DNA from: Planctomycetaceae bacterium
GTDB lineage: Bacteria; Planctomycetota; Planctomycetia; Pirellulales; PALSA-1355
NCBI GenBank assembly: GCA_003153375.1
Contig: PLYM01000217.1
Location: 1 to 64,000 of the forward strand
Direction: 5' to 3'
Length of the DNA: 64,000 nucleotides
The stretch's first letter is position 1. Each line of letters opens with the position of its first letter. Positions 62,296-64,000 of the stretch are shown piece after piece. A program made the translations under genes and the position numbers. The notes under the pieces were generated by a model. That model saw nothing but the letters and a program-made list of their open reading frames with translations. It had not been told where the DNA came from and searched no databases.

Positions 62296-63285
62296 TTAGA
62301 ATTTTCCAGCGAAGCTGGTCGTGTTCTGGCGACGAACGAATTCCAGGTCGTCCTCGCTCAGGCGATCCAACGACACGGTCGTGTACTTGCCCGTGTCCTT
62401 CAGCAGTCGCACGCTCGATTCGCCAATCGTCACGAGGCGGGCATTAATCTGATACTTGCCGGTGTTGTCGGTCCAAACACGCAAGGCGTTGGCCGTCTCA
62501 GCCGGAGCGGTGACATGCGCTGCAGGCAGGACTTCCAACTGACGCGGTTCGGCCTGCGTGATCACGGCCGGCTTGACGACCTGTTGCGGAGCCACGGCGA
62601 CCGGCTCGACAAACAGGTCTTCCAACTCGGCGCTGGTGGCCACGGGCGGCACGATGGCGGCCGGTTGAGCGGCCGACTTATTGTCGTCGTTTTCCTTGAA
62701 CAGATCGTCGACGTCGTCCGACTTCTTTTCGTCTCCTTCGGGAGCCGCGTTGGTCGTCGGCGCCGTGGCCGATTTCTTATCGCTGGCGTCGGTGTCTTTG
62801 AACAAGTCATCGACGTCGTCGCTGGGCTTGGCCGGCGTGGTTTCTTCGGGCATCTCTTCCGGCGGGGCGGCCGGCGGAGTCTCTTCGGGCATTTCCTCAA
62901 GTGCCGGCTCAGGCGCGGGCACTTCCGCTGCCGGGGCCGGAGCGGGCGCCTTGGGCTGCGTCAATTCAGGAGCCGGCGCGGGAGGAGGAGCCAGCGCAGG
63001 AGTGGGCGCGGGAGCTGGGGTCGGAGAATTTTGCGAGGGCATCGCGGGCGTTGGGCCGTTGCTGGGAGTGGTCGAACCATCGGAGCAGCCGCCCGAGCAA
63101 CCGTCCGATACGACGGTCGAACAGCCATCACAGCACGGCGTCGGGGCACACGTCGTCACGCATTGCACCGGGTAGCAACGTCGCGGTGCGCAGCAGCGGC
63201 TGCGCCAACGGCAGGCTGCCGCGGGATCGACCGCCGTCAAAAGAACCGCAGTCCAAACGATGACTGTTTTGCCAATCCGCAGCAT
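62296..63285 (-). CDS. Secreted SHD1-domain protein with Cys-rich N-terminus and Pro/acidic repeats
   Basis: Encodes 329 residues. Signal peptide ~1-24 (IVWTAVLLTAVDPAAA), then a Cys-rich segment (~25-70, RCCAPRRCYPVQCVTTC), a Pro/Ala linker (~85-150) and repeats: EEMPEET twice and SDDVDDLFK twice in acidic stretches. C-terminal ~270-322 matches SHD1 (SLA1 homology domain 1): LRVWTDNTGKYQINARLVTI, then SVRLLKDTGKYTTVSLDRLS. SHD1 is a planctomycete-enriched domain of unknown biochemical role. Ends at its own terminator. Likely surface or periplasmic. Confidence 0.85.
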   Translation of the reverse strand: MLRIGKTVIVWTAVLLTAVDPAAACRWRSRCCAPRRCYPVQCVTTCAPTPCCDGCSTVVSDGCSGGCSDGSTTPSNGPTPAMPSQNSPTPAPAPTPALAPPPAPAPELTQPKAPAPAPAAEVPAPEPALEEMPEETPPAAPPEEMPEETTPAKPSDDVDDLFKDTDASDKKSATAPTTNAAPEGDEKKSDDVDDLFKENDDNKSAAQPAAIVPPVATSAELEDLFVEPVAVAPQQVVKPAVITQAEPRQLEVLPAAHVTAPAETANALRVWTDNTGKYQINARLVTIGESSVRLLKDTGKYTTVSLDRLSEDDLEFVRRQNTTSFAGKF

Positions 63286-63484
63286 CCGAAATCCTCCCTC
63301 ACCGGAAAAGAGACCGCCGTCAATGTACTTTGACCATTTATGCTAGCTTCACAGAATCGGCTCGGCAACCGATGGAAAATCAGTTTTCGGGCCAAATTTG
63401 GGTCTGGCCCATCTTCCGCGGGGGCAGATTGACGATAATTCCGCCGGCACCGGTTAGTCCGGGCGCGCATGCGGCACCCCGCGC

Positions 63485-63520
63485 AAAAAAGAAACCGGCC
63501 GAAGCAAGCCTCGGCCGGTT
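63485..63520 (-). terminator. Rho-independent terminator of the mini transcription unit
   Basis: Minus strand stem AACCGGCCGA (63520-63511) with TCGGCCGGTT (63502-63493), loop eight bases, followed by TC and T6 (63490-63485). Confidence 0.85.
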
Positions 63521-63589
63521 CCACCATTTCAGGTTCTAAAGGATGTTTGGCTGACTGACGTCGCAAAAGACCGCTCTTTCGCGAAGCGT

Positions 63590-63618
63590 GCAGCCCGTCG
63601 GCTGCTCGTCAGACGAGC
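63590..63618 (-). other. Two partly overlapping hairpins downstream of the mini ORF
   Basis: GCTCGT/ACGAGC (63604-63609 with 63613-63618, loop 63610-63612) and GCAGCC/GGCTGC (63590-63595 with 63600-63605, loop four bases). They share bases 63604-63605, so they may be mutually exclusive or coaxially stacked. The mini ORF stop codon TGA (63611-63609) lies in the first hairpin. Confidence 0.45.
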
Positions 63619-63641
63619 CACCTCTGGTTACCACTACACAT
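63609..63641 (-). CDS. Ten-residue ORF with an ideal ribosome-binding site
   Basis: ATG at 63641-63639, stop TGA at 63611-63609, encoding MCSGNQRWLV. It is preceded by AAGGAGGTGA (63655-63646), a ten-base match to the anti-Shine-Dalgarno, four bases from the ATG. Such a site is far stronger than those of normal genes in this window. It may be a leader peptide, a regulated uORF or a bioactive peptide. The stop falls in a hairpin, and a second one and a terminator follow. The alternative GTG frame 63536-63730 lacks a strong site. Confidence 0.5.
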   Translation of the reverse strand: MCSGNQRWLV

Positions 63642-63645
63642 GCAG

Positions 63646-63655
63646 TCACCTCCTT
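63646..63655 (-). promoter_or_regulatory. Perfect Shine-Dalgarno AAGGAGGTGA
   Basis: Ten contiguous bases complementary to the 3' end of 16S rRNA, four bases before an ATG. Other genes in the window have four to six base matches. Confidence 0.7.
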
Positions 63656-63751
63656 TCCAATAATGACCACCCCGTTGGCCACCAGTCCAGCCTGGCTCGC
63701 CGCTTGGGCTATCGGTCCCGCCAGTGCCACGTTCGCACCGGCACTAACCGT

Positions 63752-63781
63752 ATGCTATTCAGCCTGTGCGCCGATGGTCAA
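63752..63781 (-). promoter_or_regulatory. Sigma70-type promoter of the mini transcription unit
   Basis: On the minus strand TTGACC (63781-63776), 18 bases, TAGCAT (63757-63752). Predicted start ~63745, giving a transcript of about 260 bases ending at the 63485-63520 terminator, with a leader of about 100 bases before the mini ORF. Confidence 0.45.
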
Positions 63782-63853
63782 GTGGATTTGTTGGCCGGGG
63801 CCTTGGGGGCGAGCCCCGGGCGAGGCCAGCGGCGGGTTTTCTCGAGAAAATCG

Positions 63854-63877
63854 CCCCTGGTTGAGCGGTTCCAGGGG
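63854..63877 (-). terminator. Terminator after the AMP-binding gene
   Basis: Minus strand CCCCTGG (63877-63871) with CCAGGGG (63860-63854), loop ten bases, then CGATTTTC. Ten bases after the stop codon. Confidence 0.6.
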
Positions 63878-63886
63878 GGCTGCCCG

Positions 63887-64000
63887 CTAGGCAGTTTCCT
63901 GCTCTTCGAGCTGGTACTCTTCGATCATCAGCTCGCGGATCTTGAACTTTTGAATCTTGCCCGTGACGGTCTGCGGAAAGGTCTCGACGAATTTGACGTA
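63887..64000 (-). CDS. 3' end of an AMP-binding enzyme (acyl-CoA synthetase type), cut by the window edge
   Basis: Only the last 37 codons plus stop are inside the window. The peptide starts [20 protein letters not shown] and goes on [16 protein letters not shown]. '[13 protein letters not shown]' is the conserved C-terminal A10 motif of ANL-superfamily adenylating enzymes, with the catalytic Lys in TGKIQK. Fatty-acyl-CoA or related carboxylate-CoA synthetase is the likely role. The remainder of the gene lies beyond base 64000. Confidence 0.85.
   Translation of the reverse strand, partial: YVKFVETFPQTVTGKIQKFKIRELMIEEYQLEEQETA

Larger units (their letters stand above)
63286..63886. other. 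Intergenic region holding a compact minus-strand transcription unit
   Basis: About 600 bases with no conventional gene. It contains on the minus strand a promoter (63752-63781), a perfect ribosome-binding site (63646-63655), a ten-codon ORF (63609-63641), two hairpins (63590-63618) and a terminator (63485-63520), plus the terminator of the AMP-binding gene (63854-63877). A 64-codon GTG-started frame (63536-63730) is also open there. Confidence 0.6.

Noticed and set aside
63536..63730. 64-codon GTG-started frame in the mini transcription unit
   Set aside because: GC3 is lower than in neighbouring genes and there is no clear ribosome-binding site at the GTG; I kept it only as an alternative to the ten-codon ORF.

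Overview
The window is high-GC, gene-dense bacterial DNA that reads as a planctomycete chromosome, most likely from the Pirellulales side of the phylum. This is inferred from gene content: secreted PQQ-type beta-propeller proteins, an SHD1-domain protein, ThuA-like proteins, GspE-N/J-like proteins, a small PEP-CTERM protein, many secreted enzymes, and core genes scattered among them (murD and fumC stand alone). I see no rRNA, tRNA, CRISPR array, prophage or intact insertion sequence. Only the first ~700 bases look compositionally different and lack a confident gene.

Layout. 1-706: AT-richer stretch with a terminator-like hairpin. 707-6232 (+): cupin, two secreted PQQ-propeller proteins and an atypical receiver-domain protein. 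6251-13276 (mostly -): an Hsp70 without the C-terminal lid next to a J-like/GspE-N membrane protein, a small basic protein, a BFD-like [2Fe-2S] protein, an M20-type peptidase and two tandem paralogous membrane-anchored proteins; a deoxyribosyltransferase-like gene is on +. 13408-20385 (-): a tightly overlapping seven-gene operon RDD - SpoIIM-like - membrane protein - DUF4129 - DUF4350 - MoxR ATPase - DUF58. 20441-20597: inverted heptad DNA repeats. 20648-24865: an SDR, a truncated ThuA remnant, two related secretin/STN-like secreted proteins (the second with an amber codon near the natural start) and a GNAT.

24880-30966 (-): a four-gene cluster of circularly permuted ATP-grasp, alpha-E, ATP-grasp/alpha-E fusion and transglutaminase, a predicted but poorly characterised peptide-ligation system. 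31249-36726: PEP-CTERM protein, ChbG-like deacetylase, sialidase-like protein, then a secreted cyanophycinase convergent with a secreted isoaspartyl peptidase, which together would suit degradation of cyanophycin-like polymer. 36969-48429: RlmI-like methyltransferase, MBL hydrolase, HemW, a repeat-containing PD-(D/E)XK-like protein, a TPR protein, fumarase, SirB1-like protein, MurD, a possible structured RNA and a small membrane protein. 48523-57103: cupin, LigA, a methyltransferase, two Cys-rich secreted proteins (one with CC pairs in a heptad pattern), SDR plus thioesterase, thioredoxin, small proteins and an HD-GYP response regulator. 57131-64000: PutA, RlmN, ThuA-like protein, SHD1 protein, a compact transcription unit with a perfect ribosome-binding site in front of a ten-codon ORF, and the 3' end of an AMP-binding enzyme.

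The best candidates for undescribed biology are the 63.5-63.8 kb mini transcription unit, the CC-heptad protein at 52.7 kb, the ATP-grasp/alpha-E/transglutaminase cluster, and the Hsp70/J-like pair. All functional statements rest on reading motifs by eye; no database search was run.
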